Positions 1 through 8,090 of a DNA stretch of 64,000 nucleotides are shown piece after piece (position 1 is the stretch's first letter; each line of letters begins with the position of its first letter). The position numbers and the translations under genes were made by a program. The DNA comes from Streptomyces broussonetiae (lineage in GTDB: Bacteria > Actinomycetota > Actinomycetes > Streptomycetales > Streptomycetaceae): positions 7,440,001 to 7,504,000 of the forward strand of contig NZ_CP047020.1 of assembly GCF_009796285.1 (NCBI RefSeq), given 5' to 3'. Under the pieces are notes generated by a model. It was not told the DNA's origin and did no database searches. It saw only the letters and a list, made by a program, of their open reading frames with translations.

Positions 1-513
1 CTTCATGGTGTCGGGCAGCTGGATGTCCTTGAGCTCGACCAGGGTGACCTGCACACCCCAGTCGACGGTGGTGACGTCCAGGATCTGGCGGATGTCCAGG
101 TTGATGCGGTCCGTCTCCGACAGTGTCTCGTCGAGCGTGTGCCGGCCGACGACCTTCCGCAGGGTGGTCTGGGCGATCTGGTTGATCGCCGCGTTGACGT
201 TCTCCACGGCGACGACCGACTTCACGGCGTCGACGACCCGGAAGTAGGCGACCGCCGACACGTCCACGCTCACGTTGTCCCTGGTGATGATGCCCTGGGA
301 CTGGATCGGCATGGTGACGACCCGCAGCGACACCCGGTGCAGGGCGTCGACGAACGGGATGATGAACCGCAGTCCCGGGGAGCGTGTTCCGACGAGTCGG
401 CCGAAGCGGAACAGCACTCCCTTCTCGTACTGCTTGACGACCTTCACGGACAGGGCGAGGGCCAGGACGGCCAGAAGACCGATCACGACGATGAGAACGA
501 TCAGGGCTTGCAT
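1..513 (-). CDS. SPFH/Band 7 (slipin-type) membrane protein, cut by window edge
   Basis: The first 171 residues are visible; the C-terminus lies beyond the window start. The ATG has a strong GAGGAG ribosome site. Residues 2-23 form one hydrophobic anchor, followed by the slipin signature QYEKGVLFRFGRLVG and a stretch containing MPIQSQGIITRDNVSVDV, both typical of stomatin/slipin Band 7 domains. Such proteins oligomerise on the inner face of the membrane and organise membrane microdomains; the precise role here is unknown. The DUF5994 gene upstream on the same strand is 124 bases away, so co-transcription is possible but not evident. The family call is secure, the function is not. Confidence 0.9.
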   Translation of the reverse strand, partial: MQALIVLIVVIGLLAVLALALSVKVVKQYEKGVLFRFGRLVGTRSPGLRFIIPFVDALHRVSLRVVTMPIQSQGIITRDNVSVDVSAVAYFRVVDAVKSVVAVENVNAAINQIAQTTLRKVVGRHTLDETLSETDRINLDIRQILDVTTVDWGVQVTLVELKDIQLPDTMK

Positions 514-637
514 GTACTGCTCCTCGGGACGAGGACCACGTGGGGCGGAGACTCGCCGGTCGAGACCCCTGCATGTGCCTGCGCCGGCTCGTGAGGCAGG
601 TCCGAAACCCGTGAAGGCACCGGTCGTGGCGGCCGTC

Positions 638-1222
638 TCACATGCCGATGACCAGGCGACTGGCGCGATCCGTCCGTGCCGGAACGGCCGCTGAGGCGGG
701 GCCGTCCTCCTCGTGCTTCCCTGCCTCGTCCGGTTCGAGTGGCCGGTCGGCGGCGGAGACGGCGTGCCGGGTCTCGTCCGCGGCGATGAGAGCGCTTGCG
801 GTCAGCGGTGGGCCGTCGTAGTCGGACGCGGCCGCCATCAGGCGGGCCGCCGACTCCGTCTCGGTCTCGGGCGGGATGACCAGCAGGTCCCAGCGGCCGG
901 TGCCGTAGGAGAGCAGCAGCAGCTTGTGCGGGTCGATCTCCGGGGTGAACCATCCGACCTTGACGACATGACCGCCCACGGGGATCTCGTGCGGGATGAC
1001 CGGCCAGTACTTCGGGTTGACGGCGATGCGGGTGATGCGGCCCCACAGAGGGTCCAGCACATCGGTCAGTGCGGGCAGCTCGCTCAGCAGGTCTCGGGAG
1101 CGGGGCCACCAGGCACCGTCCAGGAGGCCGCGCGACGGGCCGTCGGTCTTCAGCGCGAGACGCACGGCCGGGGCTGCGACGGGCTCGTGGTGTGGCAGGA
1201 GTTGGTGCAAGGTCGCCGACAT
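638..1222 (-). CDS. DUF5994 family protein (copy 1)
   Basis: A 194-residue protein starting at ATG 1222, where a GGAG-type ribosome site is found; longer upstream extensions read into the intergenic inverted repeat. The conserved core contains DGAWWPRSRDLL, LDPLWGRITRIAVN, DPHKLLLLSY and GRWDLLVIPPET, which I recognise as the actinobacterial DUF5994 family. It has no signal peptide or membrane segment, so it should be cytoplasmic. The C-terminal 50 residues are low-complexity and charged. A clear paralogue lies in the opposite orientation at 1675-2280. The biochemical function is unknown; such genes are often seen near stress regulators, as here. Confidence 0.85.
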   Translation of the reverse strand: MSATLHQLLPHHEPVAAPAVRLALKTDGPSRGLLDGAWWPRSRDLLSELPALTDVLDPLWGRITRIAVNPKYWPVIPHEIPVGGHVVKVGWFTPEIDPHKLLLLSYGTGRWDLLVIPPETETESAARLMAAASDYDGPPLTASALIAADETRHAVSAADRPLEPDEAGKHEEDGPASAAVPARTDRASRLVIGM

Positions 1223-1674
1223 GATGCGGACCCGTCTCCGGGCCGCCTTGGCGGCGCCCCGGGTTTCGTCTCTCGCCGAGAACGACCCGGCGTGGAAGCC
1301 GGTGTGCGAAATGCCCTCGGTGCTGTCCACGGTACTCCGCACACGCCGGGGCGGTTGTGGAGACGCCGCCGCATTCGGTGAAGCGGCTGTCGATACCGGC
1401 GGCAGTGGGCCGAGGGCGCCGGGGCCCTTCGTATGCCGGCTCCCGGACCGGTCTCACGCCCGACGGCCCGCATGCCCCGGCCCAGCACTCCCCTGGCTCT
1501 GTGACGTGTGTCGTTCCGTTCAGCCCGTCACTCCCCGCCAGTCCGCCGGGCCTCGGCGAGGAGTATCCTGGTGATTACCGAGAGCATCTCGTACACCGGC
1601 TTCCACGCCGGGTCGTTCTCGGCGATTCATGGCAACCGGGCCGGCCGTGACCGGCCCGGGGTTGGGTCCGCGTC
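1223..1674. repeat. Intergenic inverted repeat between the two DUF5994 genes
   Basis: This 452-base gap holds no convincing gene. Two 47-base arms, 1274-1320 and 1578-1624, are inverted copies of each other with 3 mismatches. Each lies about 50 bases upstream of a DUF5994 start codon, and weaker similarity continues toward both starts (ATG followed shortly by CGGACCC-like sequence on each side). The arms therefore look like part of one inverted duplication that includes gene and leader. One reading frame through the arm gives AENDPAWKPV and, in arm 2, runs on to a stop; it could be the remnant of a small neighbouring gene. Confidence 0.8.
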
Positions 1675-2280
1675 ATGACCGCGACCATTCCGTTCACACC
1701 CGCAGTCGGAGACCGGGCCCCTTCTTCGTCACCGCTCCGACTCACGCTGGCGCGGGCCGGCGCCCCTCCGGCCCTGATCGACGGTGCCTGGTGGCCCCGT
1801 TCGCGCAACCTGACGGAGGAGCTCCCGGCGCTCGTCGAATGTCTCGACCCGCTGTGGGGGCGGATCACCCGGATAGCGGTGAGCCGCACGTTGTGGCCGG
1901 TCATCCCGGGTGAAGTGCCCGCGCACGGCCACATGGTGCGCGTCGGCTGGTCCAACGCCGGGCAGGACCCGCACAAGCTGTTGCTGCTGTCCCACACCTT
2001 CGGCCGCTGGGACCTGCTGGTGATCCCACCGGAGACAGCCCCGGCCACCGCAGCCCGGCTCATGGCCACGGCCACCGACCCGTCGCGGAGCCTCACGGCG
2101 ACCGGCCTGATCCATGAGGCCGAACGTTTCCGGGCCGCGGCAGAGGCAGCGGCCGACTCGGACTCGCTCCGGGAGGCGGTCTGGGACTCCGAAGGCGGAC
2201 ACGACGCCCCCCACCCCGCCTCACGCACTCCTGACGGACCGGTCACCCGTCACGTGCCCACCGCGGCAGCAGGAGTGTGA
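1675..2280 (+). CDS. DUF5994 family protein (copy 2)
   Basis: A 201-residue paralogue of the protein at 638-1222, sharing DGAWWPRSR, LDPLWGRITRIAV, DPHKLLLLS and GRWDLLVIPPET in the same order. The N-terminal 25 residues and the Ala/Pro-rich C-terminal tail are the most different parts. It is divergently oriented from copy 1 across the inverted repeat and converges with the phosphatase gene at 2343-3584, leaving 62 bases without a clear terminator hairpin. It is probably cytoplasmic and of unknown function. The pair probably arose by local inverted duplication followed by divergence. Confidence 0.85.
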   Translation: MTATIPFTPAVGDRAPSSSPLRLTLARAGAPPALIDGAWWPRSRNLTEELPALVECLDPLWGRITRIAVSRTLWPVIPGEVPAHGHMVRVGWSNAGQDPHKLLLLSHTFGRWDLLVIPPETAPATAARLMATATDPSRSLTATGLIHEAERFRAAAEAAADSDSLREAVWDSEGGHDAPHPASRTPDGPVTRHVPTAAAGV

Positions 2281-2342
2281 GAGATCGGCGGTGGGGGAAA
2301 GGCTGCGTGCCGTCGGCCTTTCCTTGGGGGTGGGAGGCCGGC

Positions 2343-3584
2343 TCACTCCGGGAGGGCGAGGTCGTCGGTGGCGGTCCCGCGCCATTCGATCAGCAGGAGC
2401 GTCGCATCGTCCGTCGTGATCCCGCCCCGCGCCCGTTGCAGCGTGTGGGAGAGGGAGCGCGCCACCGTCCGGATCTGCTGGGCCGTGGGCTCAAGGCGGT
2501 TCACCCACCCGATGAGCTGCTCCTCACCGAATTCCTCACCGCCGACATCGCGCTCCTCTATCAGTCCGTCGGTGAAGCACAGGATCCGGTCGCCGGGCAT
2601 GAGAGCCACTTCACTGATCCGGGGCTCGTGACCGCCGAAACCGACGGGCAGCGTCGTCGGGCCCTCCAGCCGTCGTACGACACGGTGTCCACGGATCAAC
2701 AGAGGAGCGGGATGTCCGGCGTTGACCCACTGAAGCCTGCCCGTTGCCGTGTTGAGCCGCATCATCTGAGCGGTCACGAAGTGGTCGGGGCCGAACTGAT
2801 CGGCGACGGCCCGGTCCATGAACGTATAGATCTCCGACAGGCCGACGCTGATGCGCCGGGCATGCCGGTAGGCTCCGATGACCACCGTGGCCATCGTGGC
2901 GGCGTCCAGTCCGTGGCCCATCGCGTCGACCATGGCCACATGCAGGACATCGCCGTTGAGGGCGTAGTCGAAGCTGTCGCCGGCCACGTCGTAGGCGGGT
3001 TCCAGCATCCCGGCCAGCTCGACCCGGGGCGTGGACATCGCCAGCGGTGGCAGCAGTGACCACTGGATCTCCGCCGCCACACTCATCGGTTCTCTGCGGC
3101 GCAGCCGGAAGAACAGATCGGTGTAACCGTGCTTGGTCACCAGCATGTCGGCCACGAGTGAGGCGAGCCTGCGCAGCAGCCGTCGCTCGTCGTCCTGGAG
3201 ACGGTCCAGGGTGACGGCCATGACGCCCACCTGGTCGCCACCGTCCAGCAGGGGCAGATAGACCCGCACACCGTCGGCCTGCGAAACCTCGACGGGACGC
3301 GCTTCCCGGAAGGCGCGTCCGGCGTCGGAGCCGTCGATCGGCTGCGGTTCCCCGGCCGCCAGCCCGTCGCCCGGCAGGGGGACGAGCCACACCTGGCCGT
3401 AGTCCTGCAGAAAGAAAGAGGTCTCGCGGCCGTCGAGCCTGCCGATCTGCCGTGCGACGAGCGGACCGAGCTCGTGCGGCGGCAACTCGTGCCCCTGGTC
3501 CAGCAGGACTCCCAGAAACTCCTCCCCGAAGTGCTCCGACCGGGTGGAGCCTCCCGCGGGTCCTTGCCGCTCACCGCCCGTCAT
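2343..3584 (-). CDS. SpoIIE/PP2C-type serine phosphatase with N-terminal GAF-like sensor
   Basis: This 413-residue protein has a GAF-like region at about 20-165 and a SpoIIE phosphatase domain at about 170-405. The linker motif AAEIQWSLLPP is typical of RsbU/SpoIIE proteins, and the metal-binding signatures are all present: GDSFDY near 203, DAMGHG near 218, FTDGL near 337 and DDATLLL near 393. In actinobacteria such enzymes dephosphorylate STAS-domain anti-anti-sigma factors and so control partner-switching sigma factors. No STAS or kinase partner is adjacent, so its target is not in this window. No good ribosome site precedes the chosen ATG; no better in-frame start was seen. Confidence 0.9.
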   Translation of the reverse strand: MTGGERQGPAGGSTRSEHFGEEFLGVLLDQGHELPPHELGPLVARQIGRLDGRETSFFLQDYGQVWLVPLPGDGLAAGEPQPIDGSDAGRAFREARPVEVSQADGVRVYLPLLDGGDQVGVMAVTLDRLQDDERRLLRRLASLVADMLVTKHGYTDLFFRLRRREPMSVAAEIQWSLLPPLAMSTPRVELAGMLEPAYDVAGDSFDYALNGDVLHVAMVDAMGHGLDAATMATVVIGAYRHARRISVGLSEIYTFMDRAVADQFGPDHFVTAQMMRLNTATGRLQWVNAGHPAPLLIRGHRVVRRLEGPTTLPVGFGGHEPRISEVALMPGDRILCFTDGLIEERDVGGEEFGEEQLIGWVNRLEPTAQQIRTVARSLSHTLQRARGGITTDDATLLLIEWRGTATDDLALPE

Positions 3585-3935
3585 CGCCGTGGCCCCGGGG
3601 GACGTTCGGGCGGATCCTCACGAAGGTGCTGTGCATACGAACTCCCGACGGAGACTCACCGGCCGACGCGGTGGGGAACTTCCGCCCGGACCGTGGGGGC
3701 CGATCCACCGACTCCCCAACGAGTCGGCCGTGCGCTCGTGCGGCGAGGACCGGCACAACGGCCACCGGGCGCCCCGCGTCCGAGCCGCGGCGGCTGGCCG
3801 GCACCGGCGGCGGCCTCAGCCGGATCGACCTCTTCGCCGTCGTCGTCCGCCGCCGCGAACATCTTGGTGGGGTCCGCGCCGTCTGCCGGCCTGCCCGCAG
3901 CATGGATCTCTGCCCTGCAGGGCAACCGACCCCGC
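3585..3935. other. Intergenic stretch with no supported gene
   Basis: These 351 bases lie between the phosphatase gene and the small membrane-protein gene at 3936-4091. Short open frames exist on both strands, but none has a ribosome site, a recognisable motif or convincing length. A minus-strand frame has an acidic Ala-rich stretch (AAADDDGEEVD) that might be the tail of a lost protein. I see no repeat or hairpin of note beyond GC-rich background. Confidence 0.5.
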
Positions 3936-4091
3936 CTACCAGTAGTGGCGTCGACCGGCGACGGCGTGTCCCATCGCGCCGAGGATCCACAGGATGGCTC
4001 CCACGACCAGCAGGATGATCCCGATGGTCCACAGGATGGACAGGCCGGTGAGGAAGCCGACGACGAGCAGAATGACGCCCAGGATGATCAT
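3936..4091 (-). CDS. Small two-helix membrane protein, DUF6131-like
   Basis: A 51-residue protein. The ATG at 4091 has an AAGGAG ribosome site six bases upstream. Residues 2-19 and 21-39 are almost wholly hydrophobic and separated by a short turn (TGLSILWT), giving a hairpin membrane protein, and the basic tail AVAGRRHYW would remain in the cytoplasm. Length and pattern fit the small DUF6131 proteins common in Streptomyces. It is the last gene on the minus strand after the Asp23/AmaP operon, 85 bases below AmaP, and may be its distal member. Function unknown. Confidence 0.85.
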   Translation of the reverse strand: MIILGVILLVVGFLTGLSILWTIGIILLVVGAILWILGAMGHAVAGRRHYW

Positions 4092-4176
4092 GATCTCTCC
4101 TTCGGGGAGTGGTGCCGGCGCGCCCGCGAACTGCTATGGGCCGCAAGGGCGTCGGCGGGAACGGCCGATCTCCTCC

Positions 4177-4785
4177 TCACTCCACGCGGTGTGGTCCGTG
4201 GCGGCTGACCTGTAGGCGGACCTCGGTTGGCATGTCGGTGAGGCCGGTGGACCGACGCGCGGTGCCGATCGGGCCTTCGCACAGGGCACCGAGAGTGGCG
4301 CCGGGCGTGCCCTCGGGGGTGAGGGTGAGGTCAATGCGGGTGCGGTGGCGGGCCGGTCGGCCGGTGATGACTACGGCCGCATGGCCTACCCCTGGCAGGG
4401 CACCGGCTTCGTTCGCGATCGCTTCGCTGAGTGCGCGGTCGCGCAGTTCGACGCCTTCCTGCGGGGGTGTGCCGCCGACGGGCAGTGAGCCGGGGCGGTG
4501 TCGGCTCAGCTGGGCGAGCAGCCACCACAGGGCGAGCAGGGCGGTGAGGACGAGGGCGGCGATGACCGCGGGCCACCACCACCAGCCCTGGCTGCTCCAG
4601 CGTGCCCGGTCGGCGGAGCCGAGCAGGACGTCGGCCGGGGTGGTCAGGGGCCAGCCGGCGGGTGGGGCCAGATCGTGCCGCCGGTAGAGGTCGAGCCCGG
4701 CGAAGAGGATGAGCAGTCCGCCGCCGAGGAAAACCAGTCCGGCGAGGGCCAGCAGGGTGCGGTTGAGGGCGGATCGCGGCGTCAT
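4177..4785 (-). CDS. amaP: AmaP-like alkaline shock membrane anchor protein
   Basis: A 202-residue protein with two N-terminal membrane segments (about 9-31 and 70-92) and a cytoplasmic C-terminal domain, the classic architecture of AmaP, which anchors Asp23 to the membrane in Gram-positive bacteria. The C-terminal part contains an Asp23-like pattern (EAGALPGVGHAAVVITG). It sits last but one in a minus-strand series Asp23, small membrane protein, Asp23, DUF6286, AmaP, the usual actinobacterial arrangement. The gap to the upstream DUF6286 gene is 27 bases, so the two are probably co-transcribed. It probably forms an envelope-associated scaffold with the neighbouring Asp23 proteins. Confidence 0.85.
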   Translation of the reverse strand: MTPRSALNRTLLALAGLVFLGGGLLILFAGLDLYRRHDLAPPAGWPLTTPADVLLGSADRARWSSQGWWWWPAVIAALVLTALLALWWLLAQLSRHRPGSLPVGGTPPQEGVELRDRALSEAIANEAGALPGVGHAAVVITGRPARHRTRIDLTLTPEGTPGATLGALCEGPIGTARRSTGLTDMPTEVRLQVSRHGPHRVE

Positions 4786-4812
4786 GGCGGGCTCCGGTGC
4801 TCCGGGTTTGTG

Positions 4813-5499
4813 TCAGCGGGTGCGTCGCCGCGTCCGTACGGCGATGCGGGGAGGACGGGCGAGGGCGAGCCGGTCGCGCTCCTCGTCGAGGACGGCGGTG
4901 AGGTCGTCCTTCACCTGTCGGGGGTCTCGGAAGCGGACGTCCGCGCGGGCTTTGATGCGGTGGCGGCCCACCATGACGTGCGCCGCGCCGACTCCGGGGA
5001 CCCGCATGGCGGCGTCGCGCAGCAGGACGGCGGCGCTGTTGCGGTCCACGAAGGCCCGCAATCGCGGGCAGCCGGCGGGTGAGCGCAGGGGCAGCCAGCG
5101 TCGCTGACCGGGGGTGAGGGCCAGGACGATCAGCCAGACGCCGACGGCGGCGGCCACGGCGGCCCCCGTCAGCATCCACACGTCGTCCACCGGGCGGGTC
5201 GCCAGTTCGTCGGCCAGGTGCCGCCGCCAGGCCGCCGCCGGACGTCCCACCCGTACGGCGACGACGTCGACGAGCGCCGCGACCGCGGCCACGAGGATCA
5301 CCGCGGCGACCATCGCCGCCGTGACGCGGCGCGCGGACCACTTGCGATGTGTTCGGTGTCCTCCTTCGCGCTCACCGGCTGTGAGGTCAGAGGTGGACAC
5401 GTCGCGTTCGGGAGGGTCGGGCTCCTTCGCCAGGGGCACCGCGGCAGGGTGCGTGGTCGACTCGGAGCCGCGGCCCGGGGGACGTGGACCGGATGTCAT
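4813..5499 (-). CDS. DUF6286 membrane protein of the Asp23/AmaP operon
   Basis: A 228-residue protein. The first 55 residues are polar and probably cytoplasmic. Two membrane segments follow at about 60-85 and 108-130, then a C-terminal domain with MRVPGVGAAHVMVGRHRIKA and RVRFRDPRQV-like residues, a fold pattern resembling Asp23/AmaP cytoplasmic domains. I recognise the overall pattern as DUF6286. Its place between Asp23 and AmaP supports a role in the same membrane-anchored complex. The upstream gap of 52 bases and the same orientation fit an operon. Its biochemical role is unknown. Confidence 0.8.
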   Translation of the reverse strand: MTSGPRPPGRGSESTTHPAAVPLAKEPDPPERDVSTSDLTAGEREGGHRTHRKWSARRVTAAMVAAVILVAAVAALVDVVAVRVGRPAAAWRRHLADELATRPVDDVWMLTGAAVAAAVGVWLIVLALTPGQRRWLPLRSPAGCPRLRAFVDRNSAAVLLRDAAMRVPGVGAAHVMVGRHRIKARADVRFRDPRQVKDDLTAVLDEERDRLALARPPRIAVRTRRRTR

Positions 5500-5551
5500 C
5501 GCGATCGCCCTTCCTGCACGGCGTGCCCGATGACCCGGGCCGCCCGGCCGC

Positions 5552-5959
5552 TCACCGGACCCGCCCCCGGCTCGAGTCGGTGGCGGTCACCAGCCGCCGG
5601 ACGGTGAGGAGGACCTCTCCCACTCGCAGCCCGGTCAGCTGGGCGACCCGTTCGGCGACGTCCCGCTGGATCCGCTCGCAGACACGCGGGATGTCGGTGG
5701 GGTAGGGCAGGTCCATGGTCAGATGCAGGCGCACCGATCCGGTACGGACGGCGGCGGAGGCGTGGGGTGCCGCAGGTCCGCCCCGATCGGGCGGTACCGC
5801 GGCGCGCCGCGCCTGCGCCGAGCGCGCGGCCTGCGCGGCGATACGGGCGACCACCCTGTCCGGGATGACGGTGGCGCCCCGCTCGGCCGGGGGCGGCAGC
5901 CCGGCGGCCGACGCCGGCGGGCTCGACCCCTCGCCGGGGGAACCGGGCCGGCTCTTCAC
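5552..5959 (-). CDS. Asp23/Gls24 family envelope stress protein (second copy)
   Basis: A 135-residue protein starting with GTG at 5959; the start overlaps the stop of the upstream small membrane gene as GTGA, which indicates translational coupling. The frame is open upstream to 6130, but that part overlaps the small membrane gene and has no family similarity. The core contains VIPDRVVARIAAQAARSA and, after a variable loop, VRLHLTMDLPYP, VCERIQRDVAERVAQLTG and VGEVLLTVRRL, the Asp23 pattern with the helical-then-beta order. It should be cytoplasmic and membrane-tethered through AmaP. Confidence 0.85.
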   Translation of the reverse strand: MKSRPGSPGEGSSPPASAAGLPPPAERGATVIPDRVVARIAAQAARSAQARRAAVPPDRGGPAAPHASAAVRTGSVRLHLTMDLPYPTDIPRVCERIQRDVAERVAQLTGLRVGEVLLTVRRLVTATDSSRGRVR

Positions 5960-6123
5960 CGCTGCCTCCGTGTCCGGAGGTCCAGGTCGCCCTGTACGAC
6001 GAGGCCGACGATCAGCCCTGCCGCACCCAGGACCAGCACCAGCAGAAAGGCCCAGAAGCCGCCGAAGTAGCCGGCGAAGCCGAGGGCCATGCCGGCCGCG
6101 AGTCCCGTCGTTGCTGTGTTCAT
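5956..6123 (-). CDS. Small Gly-rich membrane protein of the Asp23 operon (DUF2273-like)
   Basis: A 55-residue protein with a Gly/Ala-rich hydrophobic region at residues 8-43 that forms one or two membrane helices (GMALGFAGYFGGFWAFLLV, VLGAAGLIVGLVV) and a basic end DLDLRTRRQR. Its location between two Asp23 genes matches the small DUF2273-type proteins found between Asp23 and AmaP genes in Firmicutes. Its stop codon overlaps the GTG of the next Asp23 gene, so translation is coupled. Function unknown, presumably part of the membrane scaffold. Confidence 0.8.
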   Translation of the reverse strand: MNTATTGLAAGMALGFAGYFGGFWAFLLVLVLGAAGLIVGLVVQGDLDLRTRRQR

Positions 6124-6207
6124 CTCGCACTCACCCGTCTCGCGAGCGCCCCTCTCACCGTGATCATCCGCTCGGGCCCGAGGACACGGCGGTGCTCCCG
6201 GCAGCGG

Positions 6208-6699
6208 TCACCTCACGCGGCCCTCGTTCGGTTCGGTCTGTTCCTCCTCGTCGTCGGGCAGGTGGACGTCGTCGACGGCGATGTTCACCTCGACGACCTC
6301 CAGGCCCGTCATCCGCTCCACGGCGCTGATGACGTTGGTGCGTACGCCGCCCGCGACGTCGACGATGGAGACGCCGTACTCGACGACGACGTCCAGGTCC
6401 ACCGCGGCCTGCCGTTCCCCGACCTCGACCTTGACGCCGCGGGTGACCGCTCCGCCTCCGCCCGCGCCGGGGACGCGTTCCCGCATGGCGCCGAAGGCGC
6501 GGGCCATCCCCGCTCCTAGGTTGTAGATGCCCGGTACCTCGCGGGCGGCCATGCCCGCGATCTTGGCCACCACACCGTCCGCGATGGTGGTCCTGCCCCG
6601 TGTCTCGGCCGGAGCCCCGGCCCCGGTGCGGCCCTTGAGCGCGCTCACGTCCGCTTCGGGCCGGCTGCCCCCGCCGACGCTGGTGATGTTGTCCGTCAT
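6208..6699 (-). CDS. Asp23/Gls24 family envelope stress protein (first gene of operon)
   Basis: A 163-residue protein. The ATG at 6699 is preceded by GAGG. It is a textbook Asp23 protein: TTIADGVVAKIAGMAAREV, GIYNLGAGMARAFG, then GVKVEVGERQAAVDLDVVVEYG and VRTNVISAVERMTGLEVVEV, ending in an acidic tail DDEEEQTEPNEG. It heads the minus-strand operon that continues with the 55-residue membrane protein, a second Asp23, DUF6286 and AmaP. The divergent ECF sigma gene starts 153 bases away, so this intergenic region must hold both promoters; the sigma factor is a natural candidate regulator of the operon. Confidence 0.95.
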   Translation of the reverse strand: MTDNITSVGGGSRPEADVSALKGRTGAGAPAETRGRTTIADGVVAKIAGMAAREVPGIYNLGAGMARAFGAMRERVPGAGGGGAVTRGVKVEVGERQAAVDLDVVVEYGVSIVDVAGGVRTNVISAVERMTGLEVVEVNIAVDDVHLPDDEEEQTEPNEGRVR

Positions 6700-6852
6700 G
6701 GCGGTCGCCTCGATCGGTCGGCCGGACACCGGAATGGTGCCCGTCAAAGGTTGGACATACCGGGCGGCGTGTTCCTCACATGCCCGATGTGTGACATGCA
6801 TCACAGCTCGGTTCAGGGGTACACGCTTGTTCCGAGCCTGCGTGGGAGCGCC

Positions 6853-7428
6853 ATGATCGAACGCACTGCTTCCCCACGACTGGGATGCGACCTGCCCGAC
6901 CGCCTGCTGGCCGTACGGGCGGCCGAGGGGGACGAGGACTCCTTCGCCGTTCTCGTCCAGCGGCACAGCCGGTCCCTCCTGGCCCTGGCCCGTTGCATGC
7001 TGGGCAACCCCCAGGACGCAGAAGAGGCCGTTCAGGACGCCTTCGTCAGCGCCTGGCGCCACCTGCCGGAATACCGCCACAGGGCGGAGTTCCGCACCTG
7101 GATGTACCGGATCACCGTCAACCGCTGCCAGACCATGTGCCGCCGCCGACCGCCGCCCCTCCCCCTGGACGCCGTCGCCGAACCCGCGGCGGGCGACGCG
7201 TGGAGCCAGCCCGCCCGGACCGCCGAGCAGGACGCGGCCACGGCCGCCCTGTCCCGCGCACTCGCCGAGCTGGACGCCGGGCAGCGGGTCTGCTGGATCC
7301 TGAGGGAGGTGCAGGGCTTGCCCTACAAGGAGATCGCGCACGTGACGCGTACCGGCGAGCAGACGGTACGCGGCAGACTGTTCAGGGCACGCCGATCCCT
7401 GCAGGAGGCGATGGGCCCATGGCGCTAG
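6853..7428 (+). CDS. ECF-type RNA polymerase sigma factor
   Basis: A 191-residue protein. I chose the ATG at 6853, with GGGAG just upstream; an earlier in-frame ATG at 6751 would add a Cys/His-containing stretch without family similarity. Region 2 spans about 24-90 (DAEEAVQDAFVSAWRHL, FRTWMYRITVNRC) and region 4 about 135-187 (GQRVCWILREVQGLPYKEIA, RGRLFRARRSLQEAM). There is no long C-terminal extension. It overlaps the next gene by 10 bases, and that gene carries an anti-sigma-like zinc motif, suggesting a sigma/anti-sigma pair. It faces the Asp23/AmaP operon. Confidence 0.93.
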   Translation: MIERTASPRLGCDLPDRLLAVRAAEGDEDSFAVLVQRHSRSLLALARCMLGNPQDAEEAVQDAFVSAWRHLPEYRHRAEFRTWMYRITVNRCQTMCRRRPPPLPLDAVAEPAAGDAWSQPARTAEQDAATAALSRALAELDAGQRVCWILREVQGLPYKEIAHVTRTGEQTVRGRLFRARRSLQEAMGPWR

Positions 7429-8090
7429 ACGACCCGCACACGCGGCCTCCCGGACCGCCCGGAGCCGGCGGGCCCCGCAACGGCTCGGCCGCCGCCGACG
7501 TGCCCCCGATCGCAGGCGATGAGGTACTGCCCTGCGGCCGCCTGCTCAGCCGGGTCTGGGAACAGGCGCGGGACGCACCGCCGGCCGCCGACCTGCACCC
7601 GGTGTCCTGTCCTCACTGCCGAGAGGCAGTCGAGGGACTGGCAACGGTGAACGCGGCCGCCCGGGCGCTGCGCGACGAGGACCCTCCGGGCCTGCACGCA
7701 CTCGCGGACCGGGTCATGGACGTCGTCAGGGCAGAGGCCCGGTTCGGGCGACTGCTGCCCCTGGCCGACCCCGACCGCGACCTGCGGATCGCCGAGAGCG
7801 CCGCGGCGAAGGTGCTGAGGCAGGCCGCGGACACGGTCCCCGGTGCCAGGGCCGCGACCTGCCGGCTCGTACCCGAGGGCAACGGCACCGACGTGCGGGT
7901 GACCATGACCCTGGCCGCCGCCCTCGACCGCCCGCTGCCCGACCGGGTCCACCAGGTGCGCCGAACGGTCCTCCACTCGGCCGGACAGGACCTGGGGCTC
8001 ACGGTCACAGCCGTCGATATCACCGTGGCCGACGTTCTGGAACCGGGGCCGACCCCAGGTCCCCGCCTCCCGACGGGCGGTGGCGCATGA
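7419..8090 (+). CDS. Zinc-motif plus Asp23-like domain protein, likely anti-sigma factor
   Basis: A 223-residue protein whose ATG lies inside the end of the sigma factor gene (10-base overlap), so the two are probably translated together. Near residues 55-75 it has LHPVSCPHC, an H-x4-C-x2-C arrangement similar to zinc-binding anti-sigma factors. The C-terminal part (about 115-205) resembles an Asp23 domain: DLRIAESAAAKVLRQAADTVPG, then VRVTMTLAAAL, VHQVRRTVLHSAGQDLGLTVTAVDITVADV. No membrane segment is seen, unlike most membrane anti-sigmas. I infer that it holds the sigma factor and senses the Asp23 scaffold. Confidence 0.7.
   Translation: MALDDPHTRPPGPPGAGGPRNGSAAADVPPIAGDEVLPCGRLLSRVWEQARDAPPAADLHPVSCPHCREAVEGLATVNAAARALRDEDPPGLHALADRVMDVVRAEARFGRLLPLADPDRDLRIAESAAAKVLRQAADTVPGARAATCRLVPEGNGTDVRVTMTLAAALDRPLPDRVHQVRRTVLHSAGQDLGLTVTAVDITVADVLEPGPTPGPRLPTGGGA

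Noticed and set aside
5960..6130. An N-terminal extension of the second Asp23 protein from ATG 6130
   Set aside because: That part overlaps the 55-residue membrane gene in another frame; the coupled GTG at 5959 matches the family start.
6751..6852. An N-terminal extension of the sigma factor from ATG 6751
   Set aside because: The extra 34 residues have no sigma-factor similarity, and the ATG at 6853 has the ribosome site.
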